Assembly: GCA_947359465.1 (NCBI GenBank)
Contig: OX375877.1
Coordinates: forward strand, 75,528,698 to 75,592,697
Source of the DNA: Metellina segmentata
Taxonomy: Eukaryota; Arthropoda; Arachnida; Araneae; Tetragnathidae
Direction of reading: 5' to 3'
DNA length: 64,000 nt
Below the pieces are notes generated by a model, which did not search any database, had not been told where the DNA came from, and worked only from the letters and a program-made list of their open reading frames with translations. The position numbers and the translations under genes were made by a program. Below, in pieces: positions 42,745-53,234 of this stretch (within the stretch, counting starts at the first letter, position 1; each line of letters begins with the position of its first letter).

Positions 42745-43108
42745 TGATTAAAAAAAATCGTTAATATCTTGATGACAGTATATTTCGTCGTTAGAAGGAA
42801 ACTGAATAGATCTCTTTATAATAAAAAAATCGCCACTATCTTGATGACAAGATATATCATGGTTAGAAGAAAACTGAATCTATCTCTTAACCATAAAAAA
42901 AAAATCACCAATATCTTGATGACAAGATATATTTAGAAGAAAACTGAATAGATCTCGTTGTTATAAAAGTATCGCCAATATCTTGATGACCAGATATCTA
43001 GTCTTTAGTAAACGTGGACAGATATTAATGGACGAGATATCTCTTTGAAACCACTTGGAGGGTTAAAATGAGAATTCCTTACGGAAGGTAGTTTAATTAA
43101 AGTCTCAA

Positions 43109-43300
43109 TGGAAAACAACACAACGGGCTATTGGCAACGGTCCGACATCCACCCCAAAAGGAAGGTTCCGTGAACAACACCCCGGAAATTTGAACTACGG
43201 TGAGATTACGAGGTCGCACATGAACTGGCACTCCACTCTCAAAACCTCCGCACCACTTCAACGTGAGGATTTTTGAGGCTACGACAGAATGCCTTTGGGT
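43109..43300 (-). repeat. Family-A SINE, diverged
   Basis: Contains CAACACAACGGGCTATTGGC, GGTTCCGTGAACAAC, ACTGGCACTCCACTCTC and TTCAACGTGAGGAT, complements of family A with many changes. Confidence 0.8.
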
Positions 43301-43955
43301 AACTGGATATTCCTTATATATTTTTGTAAAATATTTAAAATTAGAGTTTGAGTTCGCAACAGTATAATTTAAATTTTTTTTAAATTGGAATATATCCTGT
43401 TCGATGCTATTTTATTTCAGTACAATAGTGTATGAAAGCACTGTCTTTTAAACACAGTTTGTAAACTTCTTTCAACAGACTTGGTATGTAAATACCGTGA
43501 CTGAATAAATGCTCTTTACAACTGTACTGTTATGAATTAAATGAAGGTCATCCTATCAAATTGTCTGTTGGAAACCATATCTTTTTGTCACGCATATTAT
43601 AAAAAAAAGTGTCATGCATTTCATTCATTCAGTACAAAGACGTAAATGTACTCAAAATTTGTATCAGAATTATTCCTTCGTACAAGCTCTTCCAGAATGC
43701 AATGTTTTAGTATAAAATCCATTGTAAGTATAAATTTTTTAACATTAATATTGGCTTTTGAGCACATTAATGTTTTACGGTTTACTTAACTGAAGTTTAA
43801 GACATTTGTTAAGAGTTCCTGCATATGTAGAATAAAAGGGTTACATAATCAAAAATCAATTTTTGTTTATTATCTATACTTTAATTTATACATAATAATT
43901 TATGCTGTAATTCCTTAAGGGTTCGTTATGACGTTACGACTTTTTTGTACCTTAT
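43301..43955. other. AT-rich DNA, no feature
   Basis: Nothing is recognised between the SINE and the next MITE. Confidence 0.4.
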
Positions 43956-43959
43956 TTAA

Positions 43960-44124
43960 CCCTATTTGTGGTTGTCTCAACTTGATATATCGCCCTTCAT
44001 TAGATGAGGTCAAAACGGACCGATCTTGATGGGCGAGATATCTCGTCATTGGAAGATATGTTGTCATTAGTAAAATTATGCAGATCTTCATGAACGAGAT
44101 ATCTCGTCGAAACCACTTGGAGGG
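43960..44124. mobile_element. piggyBac-type MITE flanked by TTAA
   Basis: TTAA at 43956-43959 and 44125-44128 flanks CCCTATTTGTGGTTGTC on the left and CGAAACCACTTGGAGGG on the right. The interior carries GGGCGAGATATCTCGTCATT and AACGAGATATCTCGTCGAAA. TTAA targets and CCCT…AGGG ends are piggyBac traits. Confidence 0.75.
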
Positions 44125-44128
44125 TTAA

Positions 44129-44640
44129 ATCCACTTACGAAGAATGAACACTCCACGATCGATATGCACATTTCATACCTTCAAGTGACAGTAACATTAA
44201 CCAAAAATGTAAAGCAGCATTTCTTCACTGTCACATTTCTTGTTATAGTTTTCACTGGTTACCAGTATTCGTACGTCTAATAAAGTGCACACTTCCGTCA
44301 TCTCACAACAATAAGCTTGTGAACGTTCACATCACTTGTATTCCATTTACCTAGGCGATTCAATGCTTTTAAAACCATGTAAACCTATCTTCACCTTCGC
44401 TCGCATTTTATTTTCTACGCTGATTTTTATCTCCCAGATTTAAAATTTGCCTTCTGACTGCTAGAGAATTTCATTAGAGCTACGAGCTCTTTCGTCGAGT
44501 TTAGGCAATTTATATAGCTCTGTAACTCAAACCAAGCTAAGCTAAACGGCAAAATCTCGAAGTGATTGCTTGATTACTTTTACATTGTTTTATTCCGTTG
44601 ATGAAATTCGTCAATATATATATATATATATATATATATA
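44129..44640. other. AT-rich DNA with a (TA)n run
   Basis: No gene is seen. A TA microsatellite lies at about 44614-44641. Confidence 0.5.
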
Positions 44641-44644
44641 TCAT

Positions 44645-44810
44645 ACGTGGCGATTGGTGCACGTCAAATCTTTAGTTTCTCCAAATGTCCTCACGTTAGT
44701 GGGGTGTGGAAGTTTGGACAGTGGGGTTCCTGCTCATGTGATGACCTTGTGATCTGGCCGTGGTTCAAAATTAAGAGGTGCTTCCCTTTTTGGATGAATA
44801 ACGGACCGTA
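44645..44810 (+). repeat. Family-A SINE, headless fragment
   Basis: Starts near GGCGATTGGTGCACGTCAAA and contains TCCTCACGTTAGTGGGGTG, GGAAGTTTGGACAGTGGGGT and GGCCGTGGTTCAAAATTA. The tRNA-like head is missing. Confidence 0.8.
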
Positions 44811-45282
44811 AAACAAAGACGGAAAAAAGAAAAGGTCAATATTTTTAGTTTTATCGTTTTTACTTGTATTTATGTTGGCTTTTATCGATGATTTATATTG
44901 GAACATGAATTAAATCTGCTTTCGCTTGTGGGCGGAGACTGTGTGTAAACAATTGAATGTCAACATCTGAAGTGTACGGACGTGTTTCTTGCTTAATATA
45001 TTACTGTTATTTTTGTTTTTCTTCAAAAAGTCCAACGGTTTAGTCAGATTGTCAATGTCATAAAATCTATTGTTTTGTAATTGTAGGTAGAAGTTCATTT
45101 GCGACAAATTGGTCTTTTAGAATTTAAAATAGCTCTAATTACTCTCCAAATAAATAAAAATAATTACTCAAAAAGGCAAAGTGGACAAATTTCTAAATTG
45201 AACATATGATTCTAGCGTTGATAGTGCAAGTACAAGCAATATCAATAATGATACTCATAACAGGGAGAACAAATAAATATTG
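44811..45282. other. AT-rich DNA, no feature
   Basis: Short frames only, with no motif. Confidence 0.4.
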
Positions 45283-45800
45283 TCATCGCCATACTATTAT
45301 AAAATGAAGTGTTTGTGTATGTGAGTGAGGTGTCCAGACGAATCTATAGCACTTACATACATTAAATTTGGCTCACAGGTAGTCCTAAAGGTGATTAAAT
45401 GTACCTCGAAGCCCGAATTTTAAAATTTAATCTAGAACAATTTTAAATAAATTTTTTAGCTTTTTTTTCTCCCACTGGTTCTTCTTTTCCCCCGCACGGT
45501 TCTGCTTTTACCCAGCATTCCACTCTTGGTCACAGTGTATGATGGTTGTCCAATAACGTCATTGGTCCAATGGTAAGGGAAGGAGTGATTTAATTTGAAA
45601 TGGACGCGTGATGTTACATTGATTGAACTGGGATGTTACAAATTGTGATATTACAGTAACAGTTGCCTCTGTGGATAATACTGGAGAATATCTGTGGTTC
45701 TAAACTGTGCAGGGTTAATATTTCTGTTTTTTAAATTTCGGAAGTGTTTGTGTAGGTGAGGTGCTCAGACGGAATCTTTAGCACTTACAGCCAGTATCAG
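45283..45800 (+). mobile_element. Helitron-like 5' end fragments
   Basis: TCATCGCCATACTATTATAA followed by AAGTGTTTGTGTATGTGAG (45283 on) resembles the 5' end of the element at 46492. A second copy, AAGTGTTTGTGTAGGTGAGG with TTTAGCACTTACAG, lies at about 45743-45790. Both share AATCT.TAGCACTTACA. No 3' end is assigned. Confidence 0.55.
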
Positions 45801-46118
45801 GAATCGTAGTTGCTTAAATTGGAATTATTGTGCAAAAATTGCACCGCACCGATGAACTTCTGTGTAGTGGTTTCAGGTTCAACCTATTCCATTCAAACTA
45901 AATACTTTCCTCTCTCTCTTTAAAGCTTATTACTTTGATAAAACTAATTAATTTCTGTTGGAAATTTTTTTTTCTGTTAAAGCTTATTACATTTGGTTTT
46001 GATTTCTCTGACATTGTAATTCATTGACATTGTTTGTAGGAATCAGTGAGGTTTAGCGTAAATACTTTTTCAAAGCATAATTTACTTTTGAATTTGTATA
46101 ATTTCTGCAATTTTGTGG

Positions 46119-46277
46119 ATGAGTGAAATGCAACCTGTCCAAGTCACGTCGAGTAAAGGTGGTATTCATTCTTAAAATTGTTTTTTCTTTTTAATGTTTT
46201 CAGGACATGGCAAGAATGCCGTCACGGACAACGCCGTGCGGGTACTGTTCGACGACAATATTCCAATGATTATTTAG
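46119..46277 (+). CDS. Possible tiny two-exon frame, or captured exon fragment
   Basis: The ATG at 46119 reads MSEMQPVQVTSSK and stops at a weak donor, G|GTGGTA (46158). The acceptor TTTTCAG (46203) leads to HGKNAVTDNAVRVLFDDNIP then MII-stop (46275-46277). The two parts join in phase 1. The second part is GC-rich compared with its surroundings. No family is recognised. It lies among Helitron-like pieces, which often capture exons, so a captured fragment is as likely as a gene. Confidence 0.22.
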
Positions 46278-46491
46278 ATTTCTGGTTCACTTATATTTAC
46301 AAAAATGAATGTCAAATTCCTGTTTTCGTGGTTTGTGGGGAAAAAGTTTTCTAAAAGTGCAATGTTACCAGTAAAATTAGAATGACATTTTATATCTAAA
46401 TACGACAATAGCCAGTCCAAAGACATGAATTATTTTCAAAAATTTTTGAATAATCAAATTAATCAAGGAAAATTTTTTTTAATAGTAACAA

Positions 46492-47349
46492 TCTCTAATA
46501 TTATAAAAGTAAGTGTTTGTCTGTTTGTTTGTTTTCTTGCACTCAAAGTCCTGACTAATCTATGGCACTTACAGTAATGCGATTTGGCACACAGGTAGAA
46601 CGAATTTTTTGCAATTTTAGTGTCGAGGCGAATTTTAAAATTCAATCTAGAACATTTTAAAACTAATATAAAAGGTTTTGTTCACCATTCTTCATTCTTC
46701 CGCGAAATGAAGAAACATCAAAATTTAGACTTTTCGCCCTCACGTCAGCTTGACGTCAGCTTTTGGAACCATGCCATTTGTTTTTCCTTTCCCGTCTAGA
46801 ATGGGAGAGAACAGATTAGAATGACCTTAGTTTGCTTCGAGATTCATTCATTTTGATTTCCTTCGAAACAGATTGCAGTGAAGCAGAATATATTACAAAA
46901 GTTATCGCTGTTGTTCTTGAGTGCTTTTTTTCTATCTCAACTATCGTTAAAGGTAGAATAAAAATTTAAACAGATTTGAAATCTGCAGAAAATTTTACAC
47001 CGGATAGATACCTTATATATTTTTTTTATATATTTTTTATAATCTTTTATATTTTCACAAGAAATTGTGACGTCACGTGAATTTTCGCTTTCCAAAAATA
47101 AACAGTTTGCATTTTCTGCCTTTCGCGTTAAAATAAAAATAAAAACAGATTGCATTTCCCGCCCTATTCCATTTCAGCGAAGGAGATAAAAAAGATAAAA
47201 AAACATTTTGGCTGGGATTGTTAAATTTTTTTTTTCGTAAAATCGGATTCGTTAGATTGGAAATTTTAACGGATATGAAATCTGCGAAAATTTTTACGCC
47301 AGATTAATACCTTACATCACGGGCTAGCCACGCAGTGGCTAGTATCTAA
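46492..47349 (+). mobile_element. Non-autonomous Helitron
   Basis: It starts TCTCTAATATTATAAAAG after an A. It ends with the hairpin CTAGCCACGCAGTGGCTAG (8-bp stem, GCA loop), then TAT and CTAA before a T (47346-47350). It has no coding capacity and is 858 bp. The similar 5' ends at 45283 and 45743 belong to the same family. Confidence 0.75.
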
Positions 47350-47460
47350 TAAAGCATAAAGTGCATCATATAAAATGTCCTAAATAATTGCTAAAATTTA
47401 AAAACAGTCACCTTAGCAGAACGTCTGATTTTACCAGCATGCTATGAAATAGTTCAAATT

Positions 47461-48840
47461 ATGTATGGAGATGATGCAAATTATGAAAATTCCTCATTCG
47501 GACGACACAATAAAAAACAGAATCATACATGTCAGATGATACTGAGAACAGTTACTAATAAGCTTTCATACTTTGCTATACAAATTGACGAGTCTACTGA
47601 TATCAGCTGTATAGTTTTCACGTACAAGGATGTGTTTGTTTCATTGATGAAAACAAAATAGTGAATCAATTTTTTTTGCTGCAGACACAGAACGCACAAA
47701 CGCACAAGAGGACGGAATATTTTTGACTCCATTTCGTTATATTCAGATAAATTTAACATAACATGGAACCAATGTGTAGGAATCTGTACCGATGGTACTC
47801 CTTCAATTGATGGTTCTATTAAAGTGTTTATTACTTTTGCGAAGAAAAATCCTAATATATCTGCACACTGTTTTTTATACTGAGATTCACTTGTCTATAA
47901 AACATTACCTATGACATTACAATCCGTATTAGACCAAATTGTAAATATTCCAAACTACATCAAATCGTGACCCTTGCAAACACGCCTATTTAAAAAAACT
48001 TTGTGCATCTTTAGAAGCTCAGCACGAATCTTTACTTTTACATACTGAGTAATTATCGTAGTAAGGTGATTATCGTCAGGTAAAGTGCTGAACCGAATTT
48101 TGGAAAATAAGGATGAATTGTAAACGTTTTTCAAAACGAAGGGAACGATATTTTTAAAACTTTTCTTACAGACTATATATTTGGCGTATTGAAATGACAG
48201 ATTTAGATGATATCTTCAATTATTAAAATAACGTAAAATCCGGTATGTAAGGTAAAAACGAAAATATTCTACATCCACTGACAAACTGTCAGCATTAAAA
48301 AAAGTATCACTTTGGACAACTCACATAGTTAAAAAAGGAACAGCAATGTTTCCTTCAGTTTAAAATAACAACATCATGGAATTTAATTCCTATTGTAACA
48401 CAACATTTAGAATTTTTAGAATAAAAAATTGCGAAATACTTTCTCGCATCGAATATCGAAAATTATGATTCGAAACGAAATCCGTTTTCTGCAGTCAACA
48501 CATCCAGTTATGAGTTTTCATTACAAGCAGAGGAAAAATTCATTACGCTGTCAATGGATCGTACTCTCAGAATGAAATTTTCCAAAAAGAAAGAGTTAAA
48601 GAATTTTGAATTTCTGTTTAAACTGTATTTAAAACTATTTCTGAAAAAGTGATTAAAATTTTATTACAATTTTCAACATCGTACTTATGAGGAGTTTAGT
48701 TTTTCAACATTAACGAATATTAAGACAAATAAACGTGAAAGGCTGACAAATATAGAAGAGGCGAAAATGAGGATATCTATTTTTTTACATGTAAGACCAG
48801 ATATTGAAAACATATATCTTTGTAAAAGCCATTGGGCGAA
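47461..48840 (+). pseudogene. hAT transposase pseudogene (ZBED/SCAND3-like type)
   Basis: Broken frames read LSYFAIQIDESTDIS, then WNQCVGICTDGTPSIDGSIK, KKNPNISAHCF, VYKTLPMTLQSVLDQIVN. Near 48690-48830 come FSFSTLTNIKTNKRERLT and KMRISIFLHVRPDIENIY. These parallel the hAT phrases QIDESTD, CTDGA.SM.G and the C-terminal ES.FS.L..IK.K.R..L dimerisation region. Many stops and frameshifts are present. A terminal-repeat-like AAAAGGTTAAGAACCACTA follows at 48928-48946. Confidence 0.8.
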
Positions 48841-48983
48841 ATATCTATCCCATTAGAAAAATTATGTGTGTGTTCCATGATTCATGTAATGTTCCATGTA
48901 AAAAATTGTAAATGTTCCATGATTCTGAAAAGGTTAAGAACCACTAATCTAGATTGTAAAAGGCGCTAACGCAGTAGTACTTA

Positions 48984-50238
48984 CAGAAGTTGGGCAAAAA
49001 TACGGAAACACCTAAAAAAACATGTAACATCGCCTAATATGGTGTAGGAAAATCATTGGCATTTAACACAGCTTGCAGTCTTCTCGGAATAGATAAATAC
49101 AGTTCCTGTATGCTTGCCAAGGGAATCTTGTACCATTATTCCTGAAAAACGGTGACAAGTTCAGATAACGATGATGGCGGTGGATAGCGATCACGCACTT
49201 TCCACTCCAATGTAGACCACAAAGATTCAATAATATTTAAGTTTGGTGACTGTGGTGGACAGGGGATATGTGACAAATTATCCTCGAGCTCATAAAACCA
49301 GTCCTGGACGACGTGAGCTGTGTGAACAGGAGCTTTGTCGTCTTGGAAGACACCATCACCATTGGGGAACAAAGTTTATAACATGGAATGGACTTGATCG
49401 GCCAAAATGTTCACATAATCTTTAGCCTTAATGTACCATTGCAGAGTAATCATGGGACCCACAGAAAACTACGATATGGCTGCCCAAACCATCACAGAAC
49501 CCCCGTCAAGTTTCACTCTTGGCAACAAGCAGTCTGTATTATATGCTTGAGATGGTGTTCGCCAGACGTAAACACGGCCAGAAGTGGGAAACAAGACTCA
49601 TCCGACCAAATTACTGTCTTCCATTGCTCCATAGTCCAGGCTTTATGACTTAAACACCTTTTTTTCCTGTTGCATGCATTAGCATCACCGTGAATGGTTT
49701 TTGAATTGCAGCTAGGCCGGAAATACCCTGCTTATGGAGCTCCTTTCTTATTGTTTTGGTACTCACAGGGTTTCTGAGCACGACATTCATTTCAGCAGAA
49801 ACTTTTGCAACTGTGGTCTTCTTATTTTTCGTCACAATCCTCCTTAATGATCGTCTGTCACGATCACTCAACACACACTTTCGTTCGCGCTATGACTTAG
49901 CGGATGATGTTTTAACCGCTTTTTAAATATGCGGAATAAATCTTAGATACAGTACCTCTTGAAACACTAAACACTACGGTTACCTTGCTTACGGAAGCAC
50001 CCACCAGACAATTTTCAACAATTTGCCCACGTTCGAAATCTGTTAGCTCTGACGATTCAATTACAACTTCACAGAACAGTGCCCCGACACCGACTGACCT
50101 GTGCAGTTTATTTACGACGCTGTATAGGTGGTGTCAGTAGGTGAAAACACCAGCGCCACCTACACATTTCACGAGAATAAAAATTTCTTTTCAAGCATGC
50201 ATTTCACGAGGTGTTTCCATATTTTTGTCCAACCCCTG
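48984..50238 (-). mobile_element. Tc1-like transposon with complete ends
   Basis: The ends CAGAAGTTGGGCAAAAATAC and, inverted at the right, CAGGGGTTGGACAAAAATAT both continue into GGAAACACCT. TA lies at 48982-48983 and 50239-50240. The element is 1255 bp. Confidence 0.93.
49138..49900 (-). pseudogene. Tc1-like transposase with D-36-E spacing, broken frame
   Basis: The - strand reads LSDRDRRSLRRIVTKNKKTT (49870s), a frame change after TGKKGV, then WKTVIWSDESCF, GDGVFQDDKAPVHTAHVVQD, and PNLNIIESLWSTLEWKVRD. All three catalytic positions (SDES, QDDK, IIES) are kept. Counting from the second Asp, 36 residues separate it from the Glu, unlike the usual 34. Stops in the middle part break the frame. 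Confidence 0.85.
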
Positions 50239-50240
50239 TA

Positions 50241-51002
50241 CTATGCGCAATCGTGAGTGTTAAATCGAACGAATTGTGAAAGTTATTACATTGCTTCATA
50301 GTTGCTAATTGTTAATAATCACCCGGTTCCTTTGATAAATTCTTATAAATTTTTTCCTTCAACCTTTTTATTTGGTTATCATTAATAATAACAGATTGTT
50401 TTTAACATACATCACAAGAACCGTAACATATGTAGAGATATTCATATTATTCGTTTAAATTTTATAAAAATGTTTCATGTAAATTGCATTGTGTTGAAAA
50501 GAGACTTCAGCACTTCTGAAGTTTACACCACATTTATGGCAGTGGGAAGGATTGAAGGGAAAGCAGCTACTCTGAAAGCATTACATCGGCTTGTACAGCT
50601 TCTACCTATCTCCAGAATAAATAGTCTCAAGAAAATTAAATGACATTAAATAGCACAACAAATGACGAAGAAAACTACGCTATCTAGGTTTGTGAACGTG
50701 AACCAACCCTACGTGGTGTATAGGTTAACGCCAAGTGGCTCACAATTTCGCCCTTTATTACCATGGAGACCAGTGTTAGATTGACCGATCATTGGAAAAA
50801 AACTATAGGACAATTCGCTACCTCTTCCTAAACAGATTCTGTCCTTCCAATAGAGCGACTTATCAATTCGAATTGGGAAGAGCATAAGGGGGTGCGTTTT
50901 GATACAAGGATAATCAATTATTCTGACTTAAGTTCTGTGGAAATCAACTTACTTATTCAAGATATCAATGTAATTGCAAAGCAATATAACAATATTAGCC
51001 AG
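50241..51002. other. AT-rich DNA, no feature
   Basis: No gene or repeat is assigned. Confidence 0.4.
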
Positions 51003-51400
51003 TGTAACGACCCTAGCAACAAGTTCGAGGTCAGAGGTTACCTCTGACCTCCGGACGAAAAGCCCAAAATACCTATCGGGATGGTCTTTCATCGTGGTCT
51101 AATTGCCGTCCAGGTGGTTTTTAGGAGTGTATGATGCACCCTCTGTAATTGAACTGTCTACCAGGGAAACTGACGACACAAGACGGAGAACTGTTACAGA
51201 GCTCGAGCTGAGCTGAGGTGTTTTTTCTGGTGCTCGTTACAGTCGGCCGTTGGAGTAGATCCCATTTTTCCTTCCCACCAAGGGACACAAATCCCTGTTT
51301 GTAGATAGTGTAGATACTATATGTTTAACGTAAATTCGCGTTAGTTATTTTTAATTTAGGCTGTGTCGTGTGTTTAGTTGGTCACCCTCGACCTGCTACA
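51003..51400. mobile_element. Possible LTR (about 400 bp)
   Basis: It starts TGTAACGACCC and ends CTGCTACA, giving TGTA…TACA ends, and is clearly more GC-rich than its surroundings. No target duplication is evident. It holds a near-perfect palindrome (51028-51052). A degenerate GC-rich promoter region is an alternative reading. Confidence 0.4.
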
Positions 51401-51777
51401 TTATACCGGATTAAGGGATGTCATACCATCAGAGTGTACAAAATTTATGACTTGGAGGTTGTGCAAACATTCCTATGTTTTCAGATAACTTAAGGATGCA
51501 TATATTCTCACCCATAAACTCGTGATTTTGCAACATCTTGTTTTGGTAAGGACTGGAACTTTTGTTTTTAATTTTGAGTGCTCATTTTTATTTCATTGAT
51601 AATGCATTCCCAAAATACAATTTGATACATCTGAATGTCATTATAGTAATTTGTAAAAGTTTTAATTATAAAAACATATAGTATTCATTATAATTTTGAA
51701 ACACGTTGTCCATGGCCTATTTCAAATTGAAGTAAACCTTTTACAGCTAAACCAAGGAACATTTTTGTCTTGTTTAA

Positions 51778-51988
51778 CCCTGCAAGTGGTTTTGAAAAGA
51801 TATCTCGTCTATTAAATCTGAATAATTTTGCTAAAGACGAGATATTGACTATCAAGATAATGCCGAGTTCTTCATGATAACAAGATAGTTCTGTTCAATT
51901 TGCTTGTAATGGCGAGGTATCTCGTCCATCAAGATTTGTTCAGTTTTGCTAAGGCCGAGATACTTCTCCGAGTTAACCACCAGGAGGG
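51778..51988. mobile_element. piggyBac-type MITE flanked by TTAA
   Basis: TTAA at 51774-51777 and 51989-51992. Ends CCCTGCAAGTGGTTTTG and AACCACCAGGAGGG. The interior has GATATCTCGTCTATTAAATC and GGCGAGGTATCTCGTCCATC. It lies just upstream of the glycine-rich gene. Confidence 0.75.
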
Positions 51989-52118
51989 TTAAATGAACAA
52001 TTTTTGCGTATTTAAACAAGACAATAAAGTTAGTCGCAAAATTTCTTGGTAGTTGATTTACCAAATAACGCTCATCCTTTTCTGCAAGTAGATATTAATT
52101 ATATGTTTTGGTATTTAG

Positions 52119-52862
52119 ACTTGTTTGCTCATTTTCCTGGCTGCAGCATTCGCAGTTGATGATGATCCATCCGATAACAAAGAGGCAACAGAAGAAGGCA
52201 ATGAAGAAATCGCTGGAACTGAAGGAGGGGATGACGGTGCAGCATCTGATGACGGAAAAACTTCTGAAAATGGCAAAGCTGGAGCAGGAGCAGGTGGGAA
52301 AGTAGGAGCAGGCATGAATATGAACTTAGGATTAGGGGCCAGTGCTGATGGAGGAGCTGGTGGTGGACTTTTAGGACTCGGTGGAGGCCTTGGTTTAGGG
52401 TTGGAGGTAGGAATCGGTGCTGAAGCTGGAGCCAGTGGGAATGCTGATAGTGGACTTTTAGGAGGATTGGGTCTTGGCGGAGGACTTAATGTAGGTCTTA
52501 AAGTAGGTGCCAGTGCTGGTGGTGGAGCTGAAGGTGGTTCGGATGGAGGACTCTTAGGAGGATTGGGTTTAGGTGGAGGACTTGATTTAGGTCTTGGAGC
52601 CAGTGCAGGAGCTAGTGCTGGTGGTGGAGCTGATGGGTCTGACGCTGGACTGTTCGGATCGTCAGGCCTTGGTGGAGGACTTAATGTAGGTGCTGAGGCA
52701 AGTGCTGGCGCTGGAGTTGATGGAGGCGGTGGAGGATCTGGTGGTGAAGCTGGAGGTGAACTTCATGGAGGATTGGGTTTAGGTGGAGGAGTAAATGTTG
52801 GCGCTGAAGCAGGTGCTGACGCAGGAGCAGATGCTGGAACTAGTGCTGATGCAAAGGAATAG
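52119..52862 (+). CDS. Secreted glycine/alanine/leucine-rich repeat protein (last exon)
   Basis: The acceptor GGTATTTAG precedes TCLLIFLAAAFA, the hydrophobic end of a signal peptide likely cut before VDDDPSD. The start codon must be in an upstream exon that I could not place. After an acidic Asp/Glu stretch of about 45 residues come five irregular repeats of about 30-40 residues around GLLGGLGLGGGLNVG and ASAGGGA. The protein ends GTSADAKE-stop at 52860-52862, about 247 residues in this exon. Gly makes up more than a third by eye, and Cys is absent after the signal. The composition suggests a structural secretion such as a silk-associated or cuticle protein, but no spidroin terminal domain is present. 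Confidence 0.75.
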   Translation, partial: TCLLIFLAAAFAVDDDPSDNKEATEEGNEEIAGTEGGDDGAASDDGKTSENGKAGAGAGGKVGAGMNMNLGLGASADGGAGGGLLGLGGGLGLGLEVGIGAEAGASGNADSGLLGGLGLGGGLNVGLKVGASAGGGAEGGSDGGLLGGLGLGGGLDLGLGASAGASAGGGADGSDAGLFGSSGLGGGLNVGAEASAGAGVDGGGGGSGGEAGGELHGGLGLGGGVNVGAEAGADAGADAGTSADAKE

Positions 52863-52941
52863 TGAATGCTAGGAGCAGTCAATTAGTGGCATTATTACTC
52901 ATCTGTAAAACAGTATTCCTTTATTAAGGATTAAAAATTAA

Positions 52942-52947
52942 AATAAA
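52942..52947 (+). promoter_or_regulatory. Poly(A) signal AATAAA of the glycine-rich gene
   Basis: AATAAA 80 bases after the stop codon supports this as the 3' end of a transcribed gene. Confidence 0.6.
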
Positions 52948-53234
52948 AAATTTTATTACAGAATAGGTTATGGTGTGTCTTAAATTGCTGATAATTCTTG
53001 AAAAAATATCGGCGCTTCCAATTTCAAAAGTATATATCTAATTGCACTTCAAAGAAAAAGAGTAAGATAATTTCATTATTTTCGCATTATGTGTATAACC
53101 TACAGAAAAATGTGATTAAATATAAATCTAAACCTAGTACTGGTAGGTGTATCTTAAAGGGCTTAAAACAAGTATATTGAGCTCTCTTCCCAGAAATGGG
53201 ATATGATAATATGCATGTAAAGTGAAAGTTTTAA

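Larger units (their letters stand above)
39558..43062. repeat. piggyBac-type MITE with minisatellite-like interior, split by two insertions
   Basis: The interior repeats, about every 70 bp, a block such as CGCCAATATCTTGATGACAA, GATATCTCGTCGTTAGAAG, AAACTGAATAGATCTCGTTA. Four blocks precede the Tc1 insertion, about one lies between Tc1 and Helitron, and about four follow. The right end is GAAACCACTTGGAGGG then TTAA (43063-43066), identical to the ends of the short MITEs at 43960, 51778 and 53235. The left end (CCTTCTGGTGGCTGTC) is diverged. Confidence 0.75.

Noticed and set aside
52108..52315. Alternative frames overlapping the glycine-rich exon on both strands
   Set aside because: The frame chosen has a signal-peptide tail, long repeats and a poly(A) signal. 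The others are mirror or shifted frames of repetitive DNA.
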